Assembly (NCBI GenBank): GCA_946886975.1
Contig: CAMPJV010000195.1
Span: forward strand, 1 to 5,564
DNA length: 5,564 nucleotides
Origin: an uncultured Taibaiella sp.
Lineage (GTDB): Bacteria > Bacteroidota > Bacteroidia > Chitinophagales > Chitinophagaceae
Reading direction: 5' to 3'
The notes beneath the pieces were generated by a model. The model was not told where the DNA came from. It made no database searches and saw only the letters and a list, made by a program, of their open reading frames with translations. This document shows, one piece after another, positions 1 through 5,564 of the stretch. Position 1 is the stretch's first letter. Each line of letters opens with the position of its first letter. The position numbers and the translations under genes are program-made.

Positions 1-1251
1 ACCCAGATCTACGCCGAAGGAGGAAATTACATGACTGACGGCTGGAGAAATTCATTTCATAGTTCAAAAATTATCGGATCTGCAAACACGGGTGCTACGC
101 ATTCACCACCCTGGAGTTCACAGCAGGCAGCAGACAGCGTGAAATACTACTGGGCTTCAGACAGTGTAACCGTTACCCAGGGACTATCTTGCGATGGGGG
201 CACTCAGCATATAGACATGTACCTGAAACTCGTAGATGAACAAACGTTTGCTATTATGGAATATCCGGCGATTGTCACAGCTTCTGATAAGGCCGTGATC
301 GACTCAGTTATATCCATGGTCTCAAAAAGAAACTCGACTTATGGCAAACCTTATAGAATATTTAAGATGCCTATGCCCACACGCAATGATGGCACCTATT
401 CAACTACGTGTTCTTCTATCGATGGGGATGCAAGAACCTTTGTAAATGGCCTCATGGTCAATAAAACCTACATTATGCCATCGTTTTCCTCAGCTACTTC
501 TGGTAACAAGGCAGGCGATAGTGTGGCGGTTGAACTGTTTAAGAAAATACTTCCGGGCTATAATATAGTACCGATCGATGCAAGACTTCTGACACTGGGC
601 GGCGGCGCTATTCACTGCGTCACCATGCAAATACCCGCCGAGAATCCACTCAGGATCTGGCATCCGGCGCTTGTGGACGAGCAGCCATTAGCATCCAGCT
701 TTCACCTGATCGCCAGGATTACCAATAAGAGTGGTATCTCAAGCGCGGCCTGTAAGTGGAGAAGGAAGGGAACTGCAACATGGAACACCGTGGCATTGGC
801 AGATAGTTCTGCCGCCACCTACAAGCTAGCCAATATTAGCGGATCATTCGTTAGCTCTGATACAATCGAATACTACATCACAGCATCAAGTGTAAATGGG
901 AAAACAGTCGTAAAGCCACTTACCGCCCCAACCGGCTTCTATACCTTTTACTTTGACAACTCAATGCCGGTTACAGGGCTCGACAACAGCAGGAACTTCA
1001 TACTGAATGCTGTACCCAACCCATCAACGGGCGAGTTTTACATTCCGGTGTCTCTTGAAAACTCAATGGCTTTGACCGCTATCGTCACTGATATAACGGG
1101 CAGAATCGTGACACGGCAGGACTTTGGGAAGCGACAAAGCGGCATGTCTAAGCTGGAATTTAACCTGAATGACGCCCCCAAAGGAGTATACTTTATTCAG
1201 ATTAATGCAGACGGACAAACACTGGAGACAAAGAAAATCATTATCCAATAA
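1..1251 (+). CDS. Secreted peptidylarginine/agmatine deiminase-family protein with T9SS sorting domain (5' end outside window)
   Basis: The frame is open from base 1, so this is the C-terminal 416 residues of a longer protein. Residue numbers here count from the ATG at 31. Family motifs are visible. EGGN-Y-M-x-DG spans the window edge and that ATG. An H-x-D catalytic pair is at His60/Asp62 (GTQHIDM), a likely substrate-binding Asn is at 139, and the nucleophile is Cys196 in GGGAIHC. These identify the PAD_porph/agmatine deiminase fold, which hydrolyses guanidino groups to ureido groups and ammonia. An Ig-like beta domain follows at about 218-308. A type A T9SS sorting domain lies at about 325-406, with PNPSTGEF, DITGRIV and KGVYFIQI blocks, so the protein is probably exported across the outer membrane and released or anchored. 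This domain order matches Porphyromonas PPAD. Peptidylarginine versus agmatine specificity cannot be decided, because the N-terminal substrate-binding part is missing. The signal peptide should lie upstream. Confidence 0.88.
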   Translation, partial: TQIYAEGGNYMTDGWRNSFHSSKIIGSANTGATHSPPWSSQQAADSVKYYWASDSVTVTQGLSCDGGTQHIDMYLKLVDEQTFAIMEYPAIVTASDKAVIDSVISMVSKRNSTYGKPYRIFKMPMPTRNDGTYSTTCSSIDGDARTFVNGLMVNKTYIMPSFSSATSGNKAGDSVAVELFKKILPGYNIVPIDARLLTLGGGAIHCVTMQIPAENPLRIWHPALVDEQPLASSFHLIARITNKSGISSAACKWRRKGTATWNTVALADSSAATYKLANISGSFVSSDTIEYYITASSVNGKTVVKPLTAPTGFYTFYFDNSMPVTGLDNSRNFILNAVPNPSTGEFYIPVSLENSMALTAIVTDITGRIVTRQDFGKRQSGMSKLEFNLNDAPKGVYFIQINADGQTLETKKIIIQ

Positions 1252-1270
1252 GAGGATAAGATAGAGAAAT

Positions 1271-1297
1271 GGGGAGTTCTTGATGACTCACCTTTCT
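1271..1297 (+). terminator. Weak candidate terminator between convergent genes
   Basis: In the 59-bp gap between the two convergent genes, GGGGAGT can pair with ACTCACC around an 8-base loop. This gives six pairs with one mismatch (G1273 opposite A1290). A short T-rich tract (TTTCTT) follows on the plus strand. It is the only hairpin I see in the gap. The stem is poor and it may not function. Confidence 0.25.
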
Positions 1298-1310
1298 TGT
1301 ACAGCATGTT

Positions 1311-2240
1311 TTATGGATACATCATCTTCATGCAAAAAACGCTGCCGCCCGACTTCATAAATTCCGATGTCTCTACTTCGATAACCTCAAAGCCTTCGAT
1401 AGAGAGGATGTTCCGAGTCGTCTCAGAACCCTTTTGCAGAATTGCCACCTTACGACCACCAATATCGAACACATGGGCATTTAAAGAGAAAAAGCGCTCC
1501 GCCTCCTGAATTGGCACGTAGTGGATTACCCTGAACACTTCCTCGATCATTGCAAGCCCTTGCTCAGAGAAAGCTTCCTCACAGATCATTACACTGTCGG
1601 TTGATAAAGGAACAAAGCAAGTGTCAAGATGGTAGAACTTCTCACTTACAAGCTCTAGGGCAACTATAGGTGTCCGAAGTAGCATTGTGAGCTCTACATA
1701 GGCGTCAACATTGGTGCGGTGGCCGAATCCTCCATATAATAGCCTCTTTCCAGGATGTGGTATGACATCACCCATACCTTCGAACATTAAATCAGGACTG
1801 AGAGACAATGGCTCAAAGCCCTTGTCCCGAAAAAAGTCTTCAAAATATGGCACTTCCCTTTGACGCGAGCTATGTCTCATATTACTCATAACGACTACTC
1901 GTTTTCCATTATCCATTACCCATGGAAAGCTCTGATTTGCACAGAAAACCATATCCTCACAATCCTCAGCGCCTGGCAACACAGACACTTCCTTTACCAC
2001 TCCAGCCTCCTGTAAACTATCATAGGTATGCTTCAGCTCCTGCCATTGCTTTAGTACATCAGCTCGGACTGTACTTCCTGCGTTTCCTTTCATGTGCACG
2101 TTCTTCTCGTCCACTATATCAAAATAATCTGGCGTGCACAAAAGGACATGCTCATACTCACTCCTATTCGCGATTTCGCCAATCTTAAAGGGAAGGGGAG
2201 CTGAGGTATATAATCCAGTCATTGAGCTTGGTTTAGCCAT
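1311..2240 (-). CDS. Dimethylarginine dimethylaminohydrolase (DDAH)/amidinotransferase-family hydrolase
   Basis: A 309-residue cytoplasmic protein with no signal peptide. It resembles bacterial dimethylargininases (the COG1834 type), which convert methylated arginine or arginine to citrulline plus an amine or ammonia. Visible family blocks, in order, are CTPDYFDI (35-42), QWQELKHTY (65-73), EDMVFCAN with Asp96 (95-102), EGMGD with Glu154 and Asp158, GFGHRTN (171-177), FYHLD with the catalytic His204 (202-206), and K-SGG-SVFC with the nucleophile Cys303 near the C terminus (296-303). All the expected Cys/His/acidic residues are present, so it is probably active. The exact substrate (methylarginine, arginine or another guanidine) cannot be read from the sequence. 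The ATG at 2240 is the first possible start after an in-frame stop at 2268-2270. The ATG at 2222 (MTGLYTS) is an alternative, since the family core begins only near residue 30. It converges on the secreted deiminase gene, another guanidine-modifying enzyme. Confidence 0.85.
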   Translation of the reverse strand: MAKPSSMTGLYTSAPLPFKIGEIANRSEYEHVLLCTPDYFDIVDEKNVHMKGNAGSTVRADVLKQWQELKHTYDSLQEAGVVKEVSVLPGAEDCEDMVFCANQSFPWVMDNGKRVVVMSNMRHSSRQREVPYFEDFFRDKGFEPLSLSPDLMFEGMGDVIPHPGKRLLYGGFGHRTNVDAYVELTMLLRTPIVALELVSEKFYHLDTCFVPLSTDSVMICEEAFSEQGLAMIEEVFRVIHYVPIQEAERFFSLNAHVFDIGGRKVAILQKGSETTRNILSIEGFEVIEVETSEFMKSGGSVFCMKMMYP

Positions 2241-2393
2241 GAAAATAAGACTTTTACATATAGTGGCTTACTTAAACTCACATATGGTATGGGCTTGTCC
2301 GGTGAAGTCTTGGGGTGAGATGCTCTCCAATAACTATTCGAAAGGAAGTTTATATTGCTTTGTTCCTTAACTTTAGTTTCAAATACAGGCCTT
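2241..2393. promoter_or_regulatory. Divergent intergenic region (DDAH-like / OMP-like)
   Basis: This 153-bp gap separates two divergent genes and must hold both promoters. I find no perfect Bacteroidota -7 box (TAnnTTTG) on either strand. The nearest on the plus strand are TAACTTTA at 2368-2375, 18 bases before the ATG at 2394, and TTGCTTTG at 2355-2362. Each has one mismatch to the consensus, and neither has a well-placed upstream TTG. On the minus strand nothing better than four of six positions was seen. A short palindrome GAGA-TGC-TCTC lies at 2317-2327. Confidence 0.3.
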
Positions 2394-3077
2394 ATGAAAA
2401 GGATCATTACACTCGCTATAGCTTCTTTGGCATTTTCAGCATCCCAGGCACAGGTATCGGGAGGACTCAGGACTGGGGCAAGCCTCTGGATGGACAAAGG
2501 AAATGGTTCCTGCTTCTCTAATTCTCTGGAGGGCCAGAACAAAACATGGGACAAGGAGCTTTTTGCCCGATATACGACATCAGGCAAGCTGGCTTTTGAG
2601 ACTTCAGTAGGTCATTACGCATTCAGGAACCACTCGACACCACCAGCAGGGGATTACACCGCTCCGGGATATAATAATACCGGGCTTAAGCAAAGCTCCG
2701 AGAATATTGAGTGGAATATCTCAGCTCAATATGATGTATCGTGCCCGTCGATGAAATCCTGCCCAATGCTAAGCAAGCTGAAAAGCTACATTGGAGTTGT
2801 TGCAACCCCCACCTATTCGAGCTCCAGGACAGAACTGCAGTACGTTCGACTGAGCGACGGCCTGCGGACAACGACAGTAGCTACTGATAATGAATTTGCG
2901 ATATGGACGGGCATCAGCCATACACTGATTTATGAGGTTACATCCAATCTTTACCTCACTTCATCTGCCCGGATGCAGATAGATCCAAACCGCTTCTTTG
3001 AAAAGAACAGTGGTGTGGGCTCGAACCCCGATAGCCGTGTTGGCGTGCAACTTGGTGTTGGGTATAACTTTCAGTAA
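2394..3077 (+). CDS. Exported protein of unknown function, probable small outer-membrane beta-barrel
   Basis: I do not recognise the family. I chose the ATG at 2394 rather than the non-ATG start at 2355, because it opens directly with a classic signal peptide: MKR, a hydrophobic stretch (residues 4-15), then SASQA with likely cleavage before Gln20. The mature part is about 208 residues. It is rich in Ser, Thr, Gly and aromatics, and has roughly eight alternating amphipathic segments (about 21-32, 54-62, 65-77, 104-115, 130-142, 145-152, 166-182 and 184-197), ending with VGVQLGVGYNFQ. A final strand with aromatic residues near the C terminus is typical of outer-membrane barrels assembled by BAM, although the last residue is Gln rather than Phe. 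Three Cys are present in the mature chain (40, 117, 123), two of them close together in CPSMKSC. No T9SS domain or lipobox is seen. It is followed by a good terminator and appears monocistronic. It could instead be a periplasmic beta-rich protein. Confidence 0.75.
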   Translation: MKRIITLAIASLAFSASQAQVSGGLRTGASLWMDKGNGSCFSNSLEGQNKTWDKELFARYTTSGKLAFETSVGHYAFRNHSTPPAGDYTAPGYNNTGLKQSSENIEWNISAQYDVSCPSMKSCPMLSKLKSYIGVVATPTYSSSRTELQYVRLSDGLRTTTVATDNEFAIWTGISHTLIYEVTSNLYLTSSARMQIDPNRFFEKNSGVGSNPDSRVGVQLGVGYNFQ

Positions 3078-3097
3078 ATCATTATCAATCTTATAGG

Positions 3098-3130
3098 AAA
3101 GTCCCCGCCTAAAAGCGGGGATTTCTGTTT
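3098..3130 (+). terminator. Intrinsic terminator after the OMP-like gene
   Basis: The stem CCCCGC/GCGGGG (3103-3108 with 3115-3120) has a 6-base loop, CTAAAA. It extends outward through T-A, G-T and A-T pairs. The T-rich stretch ATTTCTGTTT follows. It begins about 20 bases after the stop codon of the 2394-3077 gene and fits rho-independent termination of that transcript. Confidence 0.8.
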
Positions 3131-3157
3131 GGGGTAAGGTTTTATTAGTACTTGAGG

Positions 3158-3322
3158 ATGAACAAAGGTTTTGGAAGGATCTGCCTGGTTTTGGCTATAC
3201 TGTTTTCTCTTGCAAGCATACGAGGGTTGGTCTCTGGAGCGGGCTTTGTGATGGTGATGCCTGCACTCGTGGCTGTGGTTCTGGTAATTGCGGGAGTAAG
3301 CAGTCTCAAAAGGAATGCATAA
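3158..3322 (+). CDS. 54-residue hypothetical membrane miniprotein, two predicted TM helices
   Basis: An ATG-to-TAA frame of 54 codons, MNKGFGRICL...SLKRNA. It has a basic N terminus, a hydrophobic segment at about 8-20, a short polar turn (IRGLVSG, with Arg22), a second hydrophobic segment at about 29-48, and a basic tail (LKRNA). This is the pattern of a small two-pass inner-membrane protein with both ends in the cytoplasm. It sits between a terminator and the fusA terminator, so it would need its own promoter; I see no consensus -7 box in 3131-3157. CTTGAGG just before the ATG is only a weak ribosome-binding match. Its stop codon merges with the A-run of the fusA terminator. I recognise no family. 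The favourable hydrophobic and charge pattern supports a real gene, but a chance open frame of this length is possible. Confidence 0.5.
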   Translation: MNKGFGRICLVLAILFSLASIRGLVSGAGFVMVMPALVAVVLVIAGVSSLKRNA

Positions 3323-3350
3323 AAAAACCGCCCTGTTGTGCAGGGCGGCT
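3321..3350 (-). terminator. fusA intrinsic terminator, possibly bidirectional
   Basis: A perfect 8-bp stem, CCGCCCTG/CAGGGCGG (3328-3335 with 3341-3348), has a 5-base loop. Read on the minus strand it lies 23 bases after the fusA stop and is followed by seven T (the A-run at 3321-3327), a textbook rho-independent terminator. On the plus strand it directly follows the stop of the 54-residue frame, but the downstream CTTATTATCTATT is a weaker U-tract, so termination in that direction is less certain. Confidence 0.9.
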
Positions 3351-3359
3351 TATTATCTA

Positions 3360-3385
3360 TTAGCAGCTAAATTAGTTAGCAGCTA
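3360..3385. repeat. 10-bp direct repeat spanning the fusA stop
   Basis: TTAGCAGCTA occurs at 3360-3369 and again at 3376-3385, offset by 16 bases. The second copy encodes part of the fusA C-terminal VAAN, the first lies just beyond the stop. It places a second in-frame TAA (3362-3360 on the minus strand) three codons after a two-codon-plus-one gap from the first stop. It looks like a small local duplication. Confidence 0.6.
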
Positions 3386-5516
3386 CTTTACCTTTTGATT
3401 TTGCTACTACTTCCTCTTCGATATTACGAGGAGCAGGAGCGTAGTGGCTGAACTCCATTGTTGAAGACGCACGACCAGAAGACAAAGAGCGAAGCTGCGT
3501 AACGTAGCCAAACATTTCACTCAGTGGCACCTTAGCCTTAATAACCTGTGCTCCTGCACGGCTATCCATCCCTTCGAGCATTGCACGACGACGGTTAAGG
3601 TCACCCGTTACATCTCCCATGTACTGCTCAGGAGTAATAACTTCCATTTTCATGATTGGCTCCAGAATGATTGGCTTGGCCTTCCTGCCTGCTTCACGAT
3701 ATCCTGACTTTGCGCAAAGCTCAAAAGACATTGCATCAGAATCCACCTGGTGGAAAGAACCATCATATATACGCACTTTCATGCTGTCCACAGGGAATCC
3801 GGCAAGAACACCCGTGTTCATGGATACTTCAAAGCCCTTAGCAATTGATGAGTGGAACTCCTTAGGGATGGAGCCACCAAATATGTCGTTTACAAACTGA
3901 AAACGTGACTTTCCTTCAGCCAGGAATTCTTCGTCAGCTGGTCCGATCTCGAACTGAATGTCCGCGAATTTACCACGGCCACCCGTTTGCTTTTTGAACA
4001 CCTCGCGGTGATCAACCTTAATGGTAAACGCTTCTTTATAGGCAACCTGTGGAGCACCCTGGTTGATCTCGACCTTGAACTCACGACGCATACGATCTAC
4101 AATGATCTCAAGGTGCAATTCACCCATTCCGCGAAGGATCGTCTGACCGGTATCTTCATCTGTATTTACACGCAGTGTAGGATCTTCTTCAACGAGCTTG
4201 GCAATAGCCATACCCATCTTATCGACGTCAGCCTGAGTTTTAGGCTCAACAGCGATCGCGATCACAGGCTCAGGGATGAACATGTTCTCCAGAACGATCG
4301 GGTGTTTTTCATCACAAAGCGTGTCCCCAGTCTTGATATCCTTAAAACCAACAGCAGCACCGATATCACCAGCTTCGATATAATCAATTGGATTTTGTTT
4401 GTTGGCGTGCATCTGCATGATACGGCTGATACGCTCATTCTTGCCGGTACGCACGTTCAGCACATAAGAACCCGCATCAAGACGGCCTGAATAAGCCCGG
4501 AAGAACGCCAGACGCCATACGAACGGTTCAGTCCTGTTCTTAAATGCAAGTGCAGCGAAGGGCTGTTTTGCATCCGGCTTACGTGTTATTTCCTCACCGG
4601 TATCAGGATTGAGTCCCTTAGTTTCCTCGATGTCCATTGGAGAAGGAAGATAGCGGATCACGCAGTCCAGCATTTTTTGAACTCCTTTGTTCTTGTACGA
4701 GGAACCACAAAGCATCGGGATGATGCTCAGATCAATAGTTGCTTTACGCACGGCCTCATGGATCTCAGCTTCTGAGATACTGTTTGGATCTTCGAAGAAT
4801 TTCTCCATCAGCTGATCGTCGTACTCTGCAACAGCCTCTACGAGTTGAGCTCTCCAGTGTTGCGCTTCTTCTACCATATCAGCGGGGATCTCGCCCTCTG
4901 TATAGGTCATACCTTGTGTAGAATCATCCCAAACGATAGCTTTCATTGTGATGAGGTCAACTACACCTTTAAAATGATCTTCTGCTCCGATAGGCAACTG
5001 AAGTGGTACTGACTTTGCTCCAAGCATGTCGCGCACCTGCTGAACCACCATCAGGAAGTCTGCACCCACACGATCCATCTTGTTCACGAAGCCAATACGC
5101 GGTACCCGGTAGCGGTTCGCCTGGCGCCAAACTGTTTCTGATTGAGGTTCAACACCGTCAACCGCGGAAAACAACGCGACCAGACCGTCTAGTACACGCA
5201 TCGAACGCTCCACCTCTACGGTAAAGTCAACGTGACCAGGAGTATCAATAATGTTGAACTTAAATTTCTTAGAATCCGGAGTTGGCTGTCCCTGAATAGT
5301 AGGGAAATTCCAGAAACAGGTAGTGGCAGCAGAAGTGATCGTAATACCACGCTCTTGCTCCTGGGCCATCCAGTCCATGGTTGCCGCACCTTCGTGTACT
5401 TCACCAATCTTGTGGTTTACACCTGTGTAATAAAGGATACGTTCTGTAGTAGTGGTTTTACCGGCGTCAATGTGCGCTGCAATACCAAAGTTCCGCTGTA
5501 AGCGTAAGTCTGCCAT
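3372..5516 (-). CDS. fusA: Translation elongation factor G
   Basis: A complete 714-residue EF-G, the ribosomal translocase GTPase that moves tRNA and mRNA after peptide-bond formation and assists ribosome recycling. GTPase motifs are intact: G1 AHIDAGKT (14-21), G2 RGITI (56-60), G3 DTPGH (91-95), G4 NKMD (145-148) and G5 near CGSS (270-273). Domain II is at about 318-415 and domain III at about 420-490 (GMGELHLE at 463-470). Domain IV begins near 490, with GGRGKFAD (512-519) and the HQVDSD tip region (589-594). Domain V follows, with [11 protein letters not shown] (634-644) and MFGYVTQLR (668-676). The length is normal. A short insertion at about 70-85, between G2 and G3, is as I recall typical of many Bacteroidota EF-Gs. 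The ATG at 5516 gives the standard N terminus. No ribosomal protein gene follows; the gene ends at a strong terminator, so it is the last or only gene of its unit here. Confidence 0.98.
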   Translation of the reverse strand: MADLRLQRNFGIAAHIDAGKTTTTERILYYTGVNHKIGEVHEGAATMDWMAQEQERGITITSAATTCFWNFPTIQGQPTPDSKKFKFNIIDTPGHVDFTVEVERSMRVLDGLVALFSAVDGVEPQSETVWRQANRYRVPRIGFVNKMDRVGADFLMVVQQVRDMLGAKSVPLQLPIGAEDHFKGVVDLITMKAIVWDDSTQGMTYTEGEIPADMVEEAQHWRAQLVEAVAEYDDQLMEKFFEDPNSISEAEIHEAVRKATIDLSIIPMLCGSSYKNKGVQKMLDCVIRYLPSPMDIEETKGLNPDTGEEITRKPDAKQPFAALAFKNRTEPFVWRLAFFRAYSGRLDAGSYVLNVRTGKNERISRIMQMHANKQNPIDYIEAGDIGAAVGFKDIKTGDTLCDEKHPIVLENMFIPEPVIAIAVEPKTQADVDKMGMAIAKLVEEDPTLRVNTDEDTGQTILRGMGELHLEIIVDRMRREFKVEINQGAPQVAYKEAFTIKVDHREVFKKQTGGRGKFADIQFEIGPADEEFLAEGKSRFQFVNDIFGGSIPKEFHSSIAKGFEVSMNTGVLAGFPVDSMKVRIYDGSFHQVDSDAMSFELCAKSGYREAGRKAKPIILEPIMKMEVITPEQYMGDVTGDLNRRRAMLEGMDSRAGAQVIKAKVPLSEMFGYVTQLRSLSSGRASSTMEFSHYAPAPRNIEEEVVAKSKGKVAAN

Positions 5517-5551
5517 TGTTATATATTATTATTGCTTTTCAAAATGAGGTG

Positions 5552-5559
5552 CAAAGGTA
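5552..5559 (-). promoter_or_regulatory. Bacteroidota-type -7 promoter box upstream of fusA
   Basis: Read on the minus strand this is TACCTTTG, a perfect match to the Bacteroidota primary sigma -7 consensus TAnnTTTG, 35 bases before the fusA ATG. The matching -33 element (TTG) would fall beyond the window end and cannot be checked. The implied leader (about 5545 down to 5517) is A/T-rich with AACA directly before the ATG and has no Shine-Dalgarno motif, as is usual for this phylum. Confidence 0.65.
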
Positions 5560-5564
5560 TAGTA

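Noticed and set aside
1922..2188. Plus-strand frame of 88 residues within the DDAH-like gene
   Set aside because: It is antisense to a gene with clear conserved catalytic motifs, and its composition (Pro/His/Leu-rich, no domain) is typical of a shadow frame.
2317..2327. Palindrome GAGA-TGC-TCTC as a possible operator
   Set aside because: Four-base arms are expected by chance, and it is not clearly positioned against any recognised promoter.
2239..2370. A 43-codon plus-strand frame (MKIRLLHIVAYL...) filling the divergent intergenic gap, its ATG overlapping the start codon of the DDAH-like gene
   Set aside because: It lies in the region that must hold both divergent promoters, has no convincing signal peptide or domain, and is an internal start of a longer frame that runs antisense through the DDAH-like gene. 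It is most likely a chance frame.
2355..2393. N-terminal extension of the OMP-like gene from the TTG at 2355
   Set aside because: The extra 13 residues would precede a clean signal peptide that starts at the ATG at 2394, and TTG starts are uncommon. The region is more likely leader and promoter.
2219..2587. 122-residue minus-strand frame across the divergent promoter region
   Set aside because: It runs antisense through the signal-peptide end of the OMP-like gene and into the start of the DDAH-like gene, and shows no protein-like features.
3987..4490. 167-residue plus-strand open frame inside fusA
   Set aside because: It is antisense to conserved EF-G coding sequence and has no recognisable domain. 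It is a codon-bias shadow, as are the other frames opposite fusA.

Overview
This window is chromosomal sequence from a member of the Bacteroidota, most likely near the Chitinophagaceae (the family-level placement is an inference). The evidence is a type IX secretion (T9SS) C-terminal sorting domain on the first gene, a perfect Bacteroidota-type -7 promoter box (TAnnTTTG) upstream of fusA, A/T-rich leaders without Shine-Dalgarno sequences, and an EF-G with Bacteroidota-like motifs and a G-domain insertion. Gene density is high, and no mobile element, CRISPR array, tRNA or rRNA was seen.

Layout. Positions 1-1251 (+) hold the 3' part of a secreted peptidylarginine/agmatine deiminase-family enzyme with a catalytic domain, an Ig-like domain and a T9SS sorting domain; its real start lies before the window. 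It converges on 1311-2240 (-), a complete DDAH/dimethylargininase-type hydrolase of the same guanidine-modifying superfamily. A 153-bp divergent intergenic region follows. Then come 2394-3077 (+), an uncharacterised exported protein that looks like a small outer-membrane beta-barrel, and its terminator. A 54-residue two-helix membrane miniprotein lies at 3158-3322 (+). The terminator at 3321-3350 serves fusA, which occupies 3372-5516 on the minus strand and has a probable promoter of its own at 5552-5559.

How the genes relate. Only the two deiminase/hydrolase genes have an evident shared theme: both are predicted to act on guanidino groups, one outside the cell or on its surface and one in the cytoplasm. 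Being convergent, they are not an operon. The OMP-like gene, the miniprotein and fusA look like independent transcription units. I see no convincing new multi-gene system. The points most worth following up are the paired guanidine-modifying enzymes, the PPAD-like secreted deiminase and the unannotated miniprotein.
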